NCBI GenBank assembly: GCA_905178155.1
Contig: CAJINV010000005.1
Coordinates: 2,048,054 to 2,112,053 of the forward strand
DNA from: Amoebophrya sp. A120
Taxonomy: Eukaryota; Sar; Dinophyceae; Syndiniales; Amoebophryaceae
Reading direction: 5' to 3'
DNA: 64,000 nucleotides
Shown piece after piece: positions 39,101 through 50,303 of this stretch. Under the pieces are notes generated by a model, which was not told the DNA's origin, ran no database searches, and saw only the letters and a program-made list of their open reading frames with translations. The position numbers were made by a program, and so were the translations under genes. Every line of letters begins with the position of its first letter. Position 1 is the stretch's first letter.

Positions 39101-42100
39101 CTATTGGTTTTCACACTCTGCTACTTTCGTTAATGAATTTCCGGGATTTTGGGTCTACGCGGGCGTGGATGATTTGTTTGTTGATCGCGTTTATGCAATG
39201 CAACAGCATCGAAATACTTGTTGAGTGGTGAGAATCGCATGAAAAAGAAAAACATTTCTTTCAAAAGAAATAATAAAAGAGAAACTCGTCATGCAGCAGA
39301 GTCCGTCAAATACGAAAAATCTGTACATGCAATTTTACACGAGTTGTACTTCTACGATGCTTTTGCGTCGAGGATAGGATTCGACGCGGTCAGGTCCTTC
39401 GATGTTTCGTCACACAGGCCCAACAACCTATCCCACTCCTCCTCCGTGCACAGCGCCGGCAAGACCCGGTCCGGGTAGAGATACGAGCTCGGAACAGCTC
39501 CCGTCTGGTCTTCCTGCTCGCCTTCCTCCTTCTTGCTGGCCTGCTCTCGCGGTGGAACAAGTGCAGGTCGCGGCGCGCCACGGTCCTCTTCTATGGTGGT
39601 ATTTTTCTTCTTTGTAGGATCAAGAGGGCCAGACACGACACTGGGCGACACAGCATCATTTTCGGCACGGCCCGTTGTCTGGTGGTCTTCCGGTGGACCA
39701 GAAAACGCAACGGTTGGTTTCCTGGACGAGGTGTCTTCGCGTCCATCCAGGCTGACGAGCGCGTTTCCACTTCTTGTATCGTGGGCCGAAGCTGCTTCGT
39801 CCATGTTGCGCAATGCGCTGCTGCTGCTTTCATTCGCCTTCTGCCTCTTTGGCGAGCAAGAATCCACCATCGCTGCAGCCACCGCCGCCGGCGGTGGGCC
39901 TTTCAGTGACGAAAAGGCGTCGGAGGGCAACGGCGGGCGGTTCGCGCCGTCCTCATTGGCAGAGTCGTCTTCGTCCGACGCTTATCGTCCGCAAAAGCAC
40001 TTCTATCGTAGGCGTACTTGCAATACAGAGTCATAGATACAAACCTCGATTCTTGATTTTGATAAATGATTCCTTTTCTTACCTGATCCAAAAGAACGAG
40101 GCGAAGTTTGTATTTTATAGGTCGATGCAATCTGTGCTAGCACGATTTGTACTTTTGTAAATTGCATATTGCCACGCCGGCGAACTCTTCGCTGCCGGTG
40201 CGCCGCATCTTCTCCAGTGTCTGCAGGTCTTCGTCGGGCACCCCGGCGCCGGTCACGCCGCCCGCTGCCACTTTGGGTGAGCCGCGCGCAGAGCTTGCAA
40301 AGGACAAGGAATTGCCGCTAAGGGGCTGCTCCTGCTGCTTCTCCTGCTGTAGAAGTCCACTTGTACTATTGAAACGAGCAGAATCGTCCTGGCCAGCATC
40401 GGCTTTGCTACAAGAAGTAAATCCAGTGGTGGAACTGGTACCACAACCACCAGCACCCCCGCCAAAGGGCGCGATGTCTGAGGGCAGGTTGTTCATCGTG
40501 AAGCTCTCCACCCGGTCCCCGCACACAAAGGTCAACTCGGCATCCTCGATTATTTTCGCCTTCGACTGACAGTCCGTTTCCAGCCGGTCTTCAAACATCT
40601 GCGGCCGGGTCTCCGCGATTTTCACTTCGTTGCGGTTCCGCACCTCCTGCCAAAGGTTCTGCAGGTGCTTGTACGACGTCTTGACGATCTGGTAGATATT
40701 TTTTTTGATGAGGAGAAATTATCATCCACGACGACCACTTGTGTATAATGTTTTTGTGCATCAGAAACAAAATCGCATATTTTCGCATATACTAATAGTG
40801 CATGATCCTTGTTCTGGGTAAGTAGTATTATTTTTGCAATAGGCGTGGGCCTGTAGGCGTTAATTCGGGGTGGGTTGGTTGGTCGGTTGGTTGGTTATGC
40901 AAATTTCCCGTGGAACCAAACCCGCTGCGCTGTATCTTGTGTTTTTCTGAGATTCATCTAACTACTATCACCGTTGAAGCTGCCTACCTACCCACCTACC
41001 GCCCCTCTTTACGATCGTACTACCGTGATCGCGCCGACCCAACTACCTACCTACCCCTTTCCACCCAGAGGAGATCGGTGACCACGCCTACCGACCCACC
41101 CACCCACCTGCCGGGTGGGTGGGTGGGCCGAGCTTGCGTTGCCTATTGGCCACGCCTACCGACCTACCCACCCACCTGCCTGGTGCGGGGGGCAAGGGTG
41201 CGCGGCCTATGCATTCACTGGCCACACCTACCGGCCTACCCAACCACTTGCCTGGTGGGCGGGTGGGGTGAGCGTGCGTTGTCTATTGGCCACGCCCAAC
41301 GACCTACCCACCCCTCTGCCTGGTGGGGAGGGTGGGGCGCGCGTGCGTTGCCTATTGGCCACGCCTACCGACCTACCCACCCACCTGCCGGGTGGGGGGG
41401 GGCAGGCGTGTGCTGCCTATTGGCCACGCCTACCGACCTACCCACCCACCTGCCTGGTGGGGGGGTGGGGCGAGTGTGCCTTGCCTATTGGCCACGCCTA
41501 CCGACCTCCCGGCCCACCTACCTTGGCACGGGTGAGCATGCGCTGCCTGCTGGCCACGCCTACCGACCTACCGACCCACCTGCCTTGGCACGGGTGAGCA
41601 AGCATGCGCTGCCTGCTGACCACACATGCCGACCCACCCACCCACCTTCCCTGGCAGGGGTGAGGGCGCGCCCTAAAGGTTCAACGCTTCGACCAGACAC
41701 AGACATACTTGCACCCAATGCGATCCCAGGCACTTAAGTTTGTTCTTGGTTCTCAAATTGATTCTGATCCTCAGTGACTTTGTTGTGAGTGGCACAATCA
41801 CAACGAGAAAAGAAAAACAAATCCTCTGCCTCAGGGTCAGGCCTTCATTGGTGCGCTGGCTTGGTTCGTTTCATTCTCACAAGATGAAGCCGAGCTCCTT
41901 CGGCGGGAGGAAGAAAAATGTCGCAGCTCGTTCTCTCTGGCCCTGGCCTGCGCACGCAGTGCGCTTTGTGGCGAGGGTGGAGGAGCGCCGCGCATAGACG
42001 TATCGCCTACCTCAGTGTATGTAGTTCACTCTATCGCAACTAAAACCCCGATCACTTGCGAGGGGAAATCTAAAAGCTGCCATAGCAGTGGGGTTCTAGA

Positions 42101-45100
42101 CTTCAAGTGGCGCCCCGCGGATGCGGTCGGCGTTGTGGCCGTGCCGCGCCGATGGGCCCCGGGCAACTAAAAGCGCCACAGGCTGCTAGATCAAAGACCG
42201 CCCTTTACGGGCGGGGCGCTTTTCATCAGGATGGGCATCATTTCACCCATTTCGGTGCCCGCGATAGCAAACCGTTTACGCGGGAGCCTTTGCGGGCCAC
42301 CACACACGGGCCAGGCGTCGCCGGCCTGCAGCCAAGACTGTCTCTGAGCAGTTGTAGTTCTTCATCACTTCACTCTAACTGGGCGCTGCCCCAGCTCCCG
42401 CATTTTCGTTGTCACACGCATCAAGAAGTAGGTGGGTGGGAAGGTAGGTGTAGACGCGCCTCCGTTGCGCCCCGCAAGTGAAAATCGCCCACACCTGGAG
42501 GACACGCGGACGCATCATTGTCCAATGACGACCAACCAACCCACCTACCCACTGCTCAGCCACGAAGGAGGGCGTGATCTTTTTTGTTTCGGTTGATTAT
42601 GAATGGACGAGAGGAGCGTCAGTATCACGAGGTAGGTAGGTAGGGAGGTAGGTGGGTAGCGTGCATCTCATTCCCGATATCAAAGCACAACTTTCTCCAG
42701 CTTCGATTGTGGGAAGCAGAACGTCGCCGACAGACTCACGTACATCAGGATAAGCGAAATAGCGACACCGCGACGCCGAATATGTCTCCGCCACAATACG
42801 TCCACCACCAAACGCAAACCAGACGCACGTCGACCTCACCACGCACTGCGACTCCGGAAGAATGTTTTTCTATAACCCGCGACGGCCCGCCGTCTTCAGC
42901 ATTTGCATAACCAACCAACCGACCAACCAACCCACCCCGAATTAACGCCTACAGGCACACGCCTACTCTATTTTTGATACAAACTGTAACTGGTGCTTTC
43001 TGTTTCTATCTACATTTATTGCCTTCCACGAGTACACAGCACGCGCGCTACACAATCAGTCGTGCCGTATCTGTAGATAAAAAACGAGTACCTCTCTCCG
43101 CACCACCCGCCACTCTTCTTGCAACGGCTCCAGTGGAGCTGGTGTCGACGGGGACCAAGCAGCACGCTTCGCCTGAAGCGTGCCATGGTGGGGACCTACG
43201 AGGCAGCACGAAGCGCCTCTGCAGGTGGTGCCGGAGGGCCACGCAGCATGCTTCGAAGAAGCGCGCCGCCATGTAGACCTGCGGAGCCGACACCAAGCCC
43301 CTGTGGAGTTGGTGGCAACGGGGACCACGCCGCACGCTTCATTCGAAGCGTGTCGGGCGAGGGACCTGCGGAGACGACGCCAGGGAGTTCCTAATGCGGA
43401 GCTGGTGCCGGCGGGGACCACGCAGCGCATCTAGCCCGATGCATGCCGTAATAGGGGCCGGCGCAGCGCGCTTCTTTCGAAGCGTGCCGTCACGGAGACG
43501 CGAGCACACTATGCCAGGCCTCTGTCCGAAGCACTGCCATGTCGTGCAGATCTGCGCACAGCAGCAGCACTACCTTGGCGTGCGTGTCGCGCGTCCACAC
43601 TTGCTGCTCGCGCAGGTGGGACTCATTGATTTGTTGCGCGCGGCTTGCGGTCCCACCCCAATTGGGCGCGGGTCGTGTGGCGGAGTGCGGTAACGCGCGT
43701 CATCATTGGAGTGCACCTGCTTGCCAGCACATCCAACAAAGACCTCCCGGGCGTGCAGCTCGGCTTCCGCCGCAGCACAGCCCGGGAAAGCGTTTCCGAA
43801 ACTCTCTCGCGCGCCTTCACTGGAGTGCACCTGCGTGCCAGCACCTCCAGATCCAACCCCCCGGGCGTGAACCTCGGCTTTCGCCGCAGCACCACCCGGG
43901 AGTGCATGGCAGAGCATGGCCGGCGCGTCTTCACTGGAGTGCACCTGCGTGCCAGCACCTCCAGCTTAGACCTCCGGAGCGTGCACCTCAGCTCTCGCTG
44001 CAGCACCACCCCGGAGTGCGTCGCATACATCTGCCGCCTCGCGCGCCTTCACTGGAGTGCACCTGCTTGCCAGCACCTCCAGATCCGACCTCCCGGGCGT
44101 GCACCTCGGCTTTCGCCGCAGCACCGCCCGGGAGTGCGTGGCAGAGTGCGATCTGCGCGTCTTCGCTGGAGTGCACCTGCGTGCCAGCACCTCCAACTTA
44201 GACCTCTAGGGCGTGCACCTCAGCTTTCGCTGCAGCACCACCCCGGAGTGCGTCCCGCACATCTGCCATGGCTACTCTCCTTTTTCTTTTTTTTTTGGTG
44301 ATAAACGGCGCAGGGCCGCCGCGGGTGTGTACTTAATATTCCAAAGCCAGACCGTGCAACACCACACGCAGAGGGGAAACGACAACACGCGCCCGGCGCG
44401 CGCCGTTGCCCCTACAGCGGTGTCGCTCCCGTTAGCTGGCAGCGCTTAACCTCATTTCGCTATTGATAGATATGTTGGACGCGAAATACCAAATAAAAAA
44501 CGAGTACCTCTCTCCGCACCACCCGCCACTCTTCTTGCAACGGCTCCAGCTCGCTCCACTTTGGCGAGAATAAATGGTAGAGTTCCCCAACCTTGTCTGA
44601 CAGCATGCACTTCAACGCCAGCAAGCAGTGCCCGTATCAAATACAAACATCCCTGGACGACTGGAAGATTGCGAGACTTGTCACGACGCAGTGCTTTTTT
44701 CCATGACCCATGGGGTCAGGCATGGAGGACCTAGCATGACAGATTCTGCTGTGAGAGTGAGACCTCTATCACACAACTTCTGCATGAGACGCTGGCTGCT
44801 CTCAACTTGGTCAAAAGTGCGCGACTTTATATATTTGGCAATCATGCAATAGAAATGCTTGTACGATCCAGACTTCGCATGACAGGTTGCAGTGTTCCAG
44901 ACAACATCCAGGGATATTTACAATGCATAGTTCGTGTGCCTGCACTACGTACTCCTCGAACATGTCCCAGACGATCCCGGTCCGCATATGCGTTGCAAAA
45001 GTAAAAGTATCGTTGTCGAGATTGCATTACAAATTTCTGCAGATGAAGCAAGGAAAAGTAGAACTAATTTTTTCTGATGGTGAATTATAGAATTTTTAAT

Positions 45101-47332
45101 GCTGAGTTAGGTGGTAAACCAAATCCGTCATGGTGTTCTTGTGCCGCAATCAGTACGTGCTGCAGTTGGTACGATAAGGGTAGGTACTTTTGCAGGGGAT
45201 ACCGCCGTATCAAATGTAAAAGTGTCTGGGTCTGGAAGAATGCGCGATTTGTCATGCAGCTTTTCCATGACCCATGAGGTCTGCAATGCAGGACCTAGCA
45301 TGACAGATTCTGTGCGATCTTTCTCATGCCCATCCTGCATGAGAAACTCCCTGCCGACTTGGTCAAAACTGGACGACTTTTGGTAATCATGCAACACAGA
45401 TTTTTGCATGCTTCAGATTTAGCATGACAAGTTGCATTCTTCCAGACCCAGACATTTTTACATTTGATACGCCGCAGATACAGCAGATTTTTGTGAATGT
45501 CGTCCGTCTCGTAGCACTTTTGGCTACAGAAAATCTCCCCGTCTTTATCAAATGTAAAAGTGTCTGGGTCTGGAACGTTGCCGGGTTTGTCATGCATATT
45601 TTACATGACCCAAGATGTCTGCAATGCATCACCTAGCATCACAGATTTTTAGAGGGCTTCCTGATGCCTATTCCGCATGCCAAATGCCCTCTGCGCGTAG
45701 CAAAAACTAGACTCCTCTTGCTGGTCATGCAATACAGATTTTTTTAGAGTCCAAAGCTAGCATCACAAGTTCCAACCTTCCAGACCCAGACATTTTTGCA
45801 ATTGATAGTCTTCCGGCGCTCGCAACAGTTCCTCGTACCGCAGCTGTCGCTTGGAAGAGCATCCAAGAAGAAAAAAACACTGTACACATGCACTACCTGC
45901 AACCTGACCACAATTGCACTTCTAGTGCTGGTGAACCTCCTCTGCATGCGGAGGTTCTACACGACGCGAAGATCTTGATGTAATGCTGCTCACACAAATT
46001 GAACAAACAAACTTTGGTAAAAAACTTAAACTATCGCTTTCATAATACAAATACGCTACAACAGTCTACTATTTTTCCTCGGATAAGAAGTAATCCAGGT
46101 CCAGCATGGGATGGAAGGCGGCTTCAGGGAACTCGGTATCAAAAGGAAAAATCCCCCCTCCCCATATTGAAAAGGTATGTTGCCGAAAATTTGCGTTGCT
46201 GATTTGAGGTCACAAATCGTCTCTGTGTTGCACGAACGCAACTCCCCAAGCTCCGCTGCATTCTACAGGCGGTTTGTCATGCTGTTTTAGCTACAGCGTC
46301 GACGTCTGTCATGCTAAGCGCCTAGGCCAAAACCTGTACACTCAGGCTTAATATGGACCTGCAGTCCTCGCCAGCAAGACAAATCTGATTTGTGACCGCA
46401 AATCCAGCATCAGAAACTTCGTTTTGATATGGGGAGGGGGATTTTTCATTCTGATACTCGGACTCGAAAAACTTGGGCCCTGCGCGGTCCGCCCGCAGGA
46501 CCTGTCCGATCCGCGTCCGCAGCGACCCCACGGTGCGGAGGCACTTGTGGCAGACGGGCAGGCAGAGTCGATTGTACTGGTGTTGCAAGGCGGCGACGGG
46601 GTTCTCGCGGAAAATGATCTCGCCCACCTCGATGTCACGTTTCGCCACGATCCCGCGGTCGTAGCTGCCGCCGAGGTTCTCCACTCGGAACAGTGTCTCC
46701 ACGTCGCGCTCATATTCCCGCTGCGCACGGTCCAGGGTTTCTACCTTTTCACACCGGTTGGAATGTTATTGCGAATAAAATTTGGACGAACTCATAGTAC
46801 ATGAATCTGAGCCTCGTGCGGAAGAATCTGAGCATCATCAAATTACAGTTGCTGTCTGATGTCGTTTTGTTCTTGCTCAACAAGTAGAACTCTGCTATGT
46901 ACTTCTTCTGTCGTGTCGTTCTTTAATCCACAACATCTTGCGGTAGATTGCCCCGACATGAGGAGGATGGACGGAGATGACACGATAAAGATCTGATAAG
47001 ATATTATGCTTATCATCGATCCTCACAGAGAGTTCCTTAATACGCTCTCTGTAAAAATAAGCGGGCGAGGAGTCGATAAAAGACATAGCGTAATTTTTCG
47101 GTAGTTCTTGTACTCGTGCATTCACCATGTTGCGCAAAAACGGGTGCACAGAGGTGGGCGCATCATCCCGCTGCTCGGCAAGACAACCTACATCTCCTTC
47201 CGCATGAAGATCCACGTCCATGGGCATGACGGTGCCAATATTGACTTTGTGGCTCGACGCTGCAAGGTCATCACTCAGAAAATGGCCGTCAAGCTGCATC
47301 TCGCGATCGGCCTCCGTCACGGCGTCTGTCAT
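36119..47332 (-). CDS. SET/MYND (SMYD-like) protein lysine methyltransferase, ~15 exons
   Basis: The start is an ATG at 47332 (MTDAVTEADREMQLD); the stop is a TAA at 36119-36121; roughly 1,200 residues. SET N-terminal half at 46.6 kb: RGIVAKRDIEVGEIIFRENP. Zinc-binding MYND-like Cys pairs follow: VCHKCLR, KCNCGQ, VQCFFLLGC, and FCSQKCYETD at 45.5 kb. Further on come MFEEYVVQAHE and CLLALKCMLSD. After a long Ser/Gly-rich insert (39.4-40.6 kb) the catalytic half appears at 37.5-37.9 kb: VVAFTNHSCYPNMEV, IRAGENIYMSYIDED and post-SET FHCKCVKC. Exons: 47332 to about 46.9 kb; about 46745-46457; 46136 to about 46.07 kb; about 45925-45808; 45545-45470; 45207-45202; 44986-44930; 44636-44508; 40688-40169; 39982 to about 39357; about 38720-38620; 38369-38298; 37933-37534; 37242-36689; 36422-36119. 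The split SET with an internal Cys-rich finger is the SMYD hallmark. Target unknown. Confidence 0.78.
36423..36688. mobile_element. Introner, family A
   Basis: TATGCATTGCAAAAATGTCT ... CATTTTTACATTTGATA, perfect duplication GCAGC. Removal joins DTRGLL to ASHDSLK. Confidence 0.88.
37243..37533. mobile_element. Introner, family A (diverged)
   Basis: TATGCATTGCAACTACGTCT ... TTCCAGACTCAGACTTAGTT. Duplication CTGGC/TTGGC. Removal joins REGKP to EPESDMEEE. Confidence 0.8.
37934..38297. mobile_element. Introner, family A, carrying a ~100-bp internal insertion
   Basis: TATCAAATGCAAAAATGTCT ... CATTTTTACATTCGATA, perfect duplication TCCTG. Against its close relative at 45208-45469 it has an extra 38030-38118 segment flanked by two copies of CAGGACCTAGCATGACA. 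Confidence 0.87.
38370..38619. mobile_element. Introner, family A
   Basis: TACCAAATGTAAAAATGTCT ... GACATTCTTACATTTGATA, perfect duplication TTGAT. Removal gives IEVIRSIISGQISDAEL. Confidence 0.87.
39983..40168. mobile_element. Introner, family D
   Basis: TTATCGTCCGCAAAAGCACT ... TGTACTTTTGTAAATTGCAT. The duplication has decayed, but removal keeps FAGVASDEDD in frame. Confidence 0.7.
40840..42965. mobile_element. 2.1-kb element with 65-bp terminal inverted repeats
   Basis: 40840-40904 and 42901-42965 are inverted repeats of 65 bp with one mismatch (inner end GGTTGGTTATGCAAAT, outer end TAGGCGTG). Flanking TATTTTTG occurs on both sides (about 40829 and 42969) and may be a target duplication separated by a few bases. 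The interior is non-coding: a minisatellite, GC-rich filler and a family-A introner scrap near 41685. It is probably a non-autonomous DNA transposon. Confidence 0.75.
41090..41670. repeat. Minisatellite, ~80-bp unit, about 7 copies
   Basis: The unit contains CCACGCCTACCGACCTACCC, ACCCACCTGCC, a GGTGGGGGGGTGGGG-like run and GCGTTGCCTATTGG. Open frames across it are repeat artefacts. Confidence 0.8.
43081..43133 (-). pseudogene. Duplicated exon end with 5' splice site
   Basis: This 53-bp stretch is an almost exact direct repeat of 44498-44549, which codes for LEPLQEEWRVVRRE plus the GTACTC donor of the SMYD-like gene. It lies 1.4 kb inside the intron, downstream of the real exon, and lacks the rest of the exon. 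Confidence 0.7.
43134..43520. repeat. Minisatellite, ~85-bp unit
   Basis: About five degenerate copies containing GGAGCTGGTGCCGGCGGGGA, CCACGC and GCACGCTTCNTTCGAAGCGTG. Each holds the palindrome CGCTTCGAAGCG or a variant. Non-coding. Confidence 0.7.
43690..44265. repeat. Minisatellite, ~120-bp unit, about 5 copies
   Basis: The unit contains CACTGGAGTGCACCTGCGTG, CCAGCACCTCCAGATCC, GGGCGTGCACCTCGGCTTTC and GCCGCAGCACC. Every copy stays open in several frames on both strands, so the frames of 200 codons here are not evidence for a gene. Confidence 0.8.
44637..44929. mobile_element. Introner, family A (diverged)
   Basis: TATCAAATACAAACATCCCT ... GGGATATTTACAATGCATA. The duplication is no longer visible. 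Removal links VVQAHE to HCLLALKC. Confidence 0.72.
44987..45201. mobile_element. Introner, family D
   Basis: TATGCGTTGCAAAAGTAAAA ... GGTACTTTTGCAGGGGATA, duplication CCGCA/CCGCC. It lies only 6 bases from the next introner. Confidence 0.8.
45208..45469. mobile_element. Introner, family A
   Basis: TATCAAATGTAAAAGTGTCT ... CATTTTTACATTTGATA, perfect duplication CGCCG. Its left duplication lies within the right-hand flank of the neighbouring introner, so it inserted beside an existing element or the reverse. Confidence 0.88.
45546..45807. mobile_element. Introner, family A
   Basis: TATCAAATGTAAAAGTGTCT ... CATTTTTGCAATTGATA, perfect duplication GTCTT. It lies between RAPED and GEIFCSQKC of the MYND-like region. 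Confidence 0.88.
46137..46456. mobile_element. Introner, family B
   Basis: TATCAAAAGGAAAAATCCCC ... GGGGGATTTTTCATTCTGAT, perfect duplication CTCGG. Confidence 0.88.
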
Positions 47333-47467
47333 GGCTCATCTATGTTCTCTTCTACTCGGAGATGAGGAGGAAGAATTTATTTCGGTGTTACTTCCACAGT
47401 TGACACGCTGTTCCACCAGGAGCCCATTGACGCTTTCGCTTCTCACCACCTGGTGGTGGCACTGGTT

Positions 47468-50303
47468 CTAGTCGACTCGTGGCTTTTTAATATTTCTCCG
47501 CCGCTGCGCTGCAATATTCCATCCTGCAGGTCCTGTTCCTGCTGTTGTCGAAAGTAGTGCTATTTTTCCTACGTCACGTCGTTGTCGGCGCAGGAGAATT
47601 TCTTTTGGCGAATAAACAGAAGGGCATGACCATTTGTAGTGCCCCCCGTCGCGAGGTGTGCGACGAGTGCTGAAACCTTTTTTCTTCCCTGAGCTGCGCT
47701 TGCGGTGTTTTGCTGCTCGTGGTCGGCTTCTTGTGGGAACTTTGTACAAAATTTCAAAATGTCGCCTGTCGTGATTCTCCACCTGGAGAAGAAGTGGGCC
47801 ATCCGGTGTGGGTCGTAGGAGGTGCAGCTTCTTAAGATTATAGTAACACCACCTAATAACAGTACAAATAACACTTGCGATGAAAACAAAATGGGTTTGG
47901 TAGGTCAATGGACAAAATAAGTTTGGTACCAGAAGTACTATTCGTATTGATTTACCGAAAATTCCGGGAAACGAAAAAACAAAAAATCGAGAAATTCAAA
48001 GTAGAGGGCCGCGGTAAGGAAATCATGCGCTACGAAGTTCTAAAAAGCATATTAAAACGCCTGCACGGAGCAGAAAAGTGACAATCCTTTGAAACTAAGA
48101 TGTTGCAAGGGAATCGCATAGCCATATAGTGCCTAGAAAAAACCCTACGATCTTGAAACTGCCATGCACGCGCAAGGGCAGGTAATTTACTATACTGCAC
48201 TGCCGTACTACGAATAAATATAAATCACCAAGCAGTTGCAAAAAGTGAAGACCCGCTGCTGCTCTACGTACCGGGTGCGTCAATCGAAAACTAATCAGGG
48301 CTAGCATAATTGTTCTAAGTGTTAATATAATGAATTCAGATCTGTACAGGGGACCTCTCATTCGAACACATCAACAAACTGTTCACTGTTTATTCCCTGC
48401 TCTCTACAGAAATTATACGGAAGCCGTTCCAACATGAAACTGCAGAACCCGTCGAACGCAAGACGACACGCAAAGCTGGTATTGCTTGCAATAATATAAA
48501 ACGAAAAGGATGAAAACAACAGCTGCATCCATGCTGATCAACATATGTACTCCATACTTACTATCAAAGGTTATAACGTACCGTGACGTCTTTTCCCTTG
48601 CACTTGAACACGCCACTGTCCGTAGCAATCGGCTCGAACGTGGCCAGTTCTCGTTGCAGCTCCGGGAGCGATAACGAAGCAAGCACCGGGAACCGGGCGA
48701 CATTGGTTGGATTGTCCAGAAACCGCCGCGCCAGCGCGAATCGATCCTCGCCGTCGTGCTCGTTCCCCTTCTTGTTTTCCTGAGGCGCCGCGGCCGCCTC
48801 CAGCGCGGAGGACGGGAGGGTTGCACCGGATTCGACGATGCCTTCTTTGGAAGCAGCACTTGCTGGCGCTACCCCGTCATCTTCCTTCTCCGTTGTGGAG
48901 CCCGTGTCTGATAGATGTTCAAGATCCGAAGTTTCTTGACGATCTAAAAAATCGGATTTATCTACTTCGATAGAATTAGCATTATGATTATTTACAATTA
49001 CGATAGGATCTCCAGCATTGAAATAAGTCTGTTGTCTCGCTGTAAAACTTTAATGATTCAGATTCACTGGAAACCGACTACACGACGACCAAGCGACCCT
49101 TATCAACTGCAAGTCTGGGTCTGGAAGAATGCCCCTGAATGCATCTTGTGCACGACTACACGGATGCTCGGCTCTGGAAAAATGCACACAAAAGCATTAC
49201 AGATTTTGCGTACACTTCTCACCTCCTATACCGCATGAGAGACCATTCCCGCTTTGCGCAGCACAAAGTGGGCACATCTTAGCGTTCATGCAACACAGAT
49301 TGATCTTTTTGTTCGACCCAAGTTCAGCATAACAAATTGCACTTTTATTCCAGACCCAGTCGTATTTGCAACGCATAACCTTCTACCGGTCGCGAATTCC
49401 AGACCCCCAGCCGTGGTCTTGGACTCCATCTCTACCTCGACAAGGGCCGCAATTATCCCACGACAAAACTGTCTCAGTCCCAAACCTTTGCAGATGCAGA
49501 GGCACGAATATTGCAAATTCGCTCAGCGTGGTCACACACAAAACCTGTGATGCGTCAGACACAAGAGAATAAATTGTAAAACACCTATAAATTATGACTT
49601 CCTTGCATGTAGCCCTCGAGCATGACAAAAGACTGTCTCAAGGAAGTTCCGCATTGCAAGTTGAGACTGAGGCAGTAGTTTTTTCTCGCGATAGAAATTC
49701 TTGAGGTCATTCCACTAGTGCCACCCCTCTCGTCGTCACTCCTCCCACGAGAAGCTGCTGCTGCTGCTATCCGCGCAGCCGGCGACGTGGCTGAAACATT
49801 CTCCTCACGATTGCCAGACGAGCTGTCCGTGGTCCCTCTTCCTCCAGGAGGTCCCGTAGAAGACGTCGACGACCCATCTTCATTTATCATTTCGCTTCTT
49901 GTACCAGAGGAACAACCACTCCCGCCGCTAACCTGCTGGTCGTGGTTCTCCAGCCTCTGCAGAAAAGTCTCCCGTAGCTGCCGGTTCTCTTCAAAAGCGT
50001 AAGGATATCGTTTGCAAAAGTACTATCGCACGGTACTCCTCACTGAAATCCTGCGTGACCACATCAAATCTACTTTCTATACCAAAATCAGCACTACATA
50101 ACTTCCATTTTCCTATGCAATTCACTACAGTCGTAGGAAGATACAAATTTTGCGATGCGTAAAGTCGCTTCCACGTCGATCTTTTCTCGGGCCTTGCTGG
50201 CGATCGCGCGAATTTGCCCCACGATTTCCGCCTGCCTCTCCTTCACCGCGGCAAGGGACTCCAGCATGCGGCGACGCTCCGTAACGTCCGGATCTTCGCC
50301 CAT
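47468..50303 (-). CDS. Unknown protein with basic C-terminus
   Basis: The start is an ATG at 50303 (MGEDPDVTERRRMLESLAAV). Exon 1 to 50162 is probably a coiled coil (VKERQAEIVGQIRAIASKAR). After the introner at 50006-50161 comes 50005-49694 (YAFEENRQLRETFLQRLENH, then Ser/Gly-rich). Two introners with a 6-base exon follow, then an exon from about 49035 (after a GTTTTACAG acceptor) to 48586 with LSLPELQRELATFEPIATDS, ending at a GTACGT donor. The last exon, after TTCTTCTCCAG near 47.79 kb, reads in phase VENHDRRHFEILYKVPTRSR and is strongly basic; it stops at 47468. Only 135 bases separate it from the next gene's ATG. No domain is recognised. Confidence 0.6.
49101..49377. mobile_element. Introner, family A
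   Basis: TATCAACTGCAAGTCTGGGT ... CGTATTTGCAACGCATA, duplication ACCCT/ACCTT. It carries a second partial family start (GCTCGGCTCTGGAAAAATGC) near 49157. Confidence 0.78.
49384..49693. mobile_element. Probable introner, family F
   Basis: The right end CAGTAGTTTTTTCTCGCGATA (reverse strand TATCGCGAGAAAAAACTACT) matches the family-F ends at 11075-11300; the left end TACCGGTCGCGAATTCC is poor. No duplication. It starts 6 bases after the preceding introner. Confidence 0.55.
50006..50161. mobile_element. Introner, family D
   Basis: TATCGTTTGCAAAAGTACTA ... ACAAATTTTGCGATGCGTA, duplication AAGGA/AAGTC. Keeping one copy gives VEATYAFEEN in frame. Confidence 0.77.

Larger units (their letters stand above)
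40689..44507. other. 3.8-kb GT-AG intron of the SMYD-like gene
   Basis: On the coding strand exon ...RVVRRE is followed by GTACTCG at 44507, and ATATCTACCAG precedes ATCGTCAAG at 40688. Joining gives RREIVKTSYKHLQNLW in phase. The intron contains the TIR element, two minisatellites and a second copy of the upstream exon end. Confidence 0.65.

Noticed and set aside
40910-41737. 275-codon frame with repeated Pro/His/Arg phrases
   Set aside because: It is a by-product of the ~80-bp minisatellite inside the TIR element.
43539-44301. Overlapping frames of about 220 codons on both strands
   Set aside because: They are explained by the ~120-bp minisatellite; the proteins repeat the same phrase in every frame.
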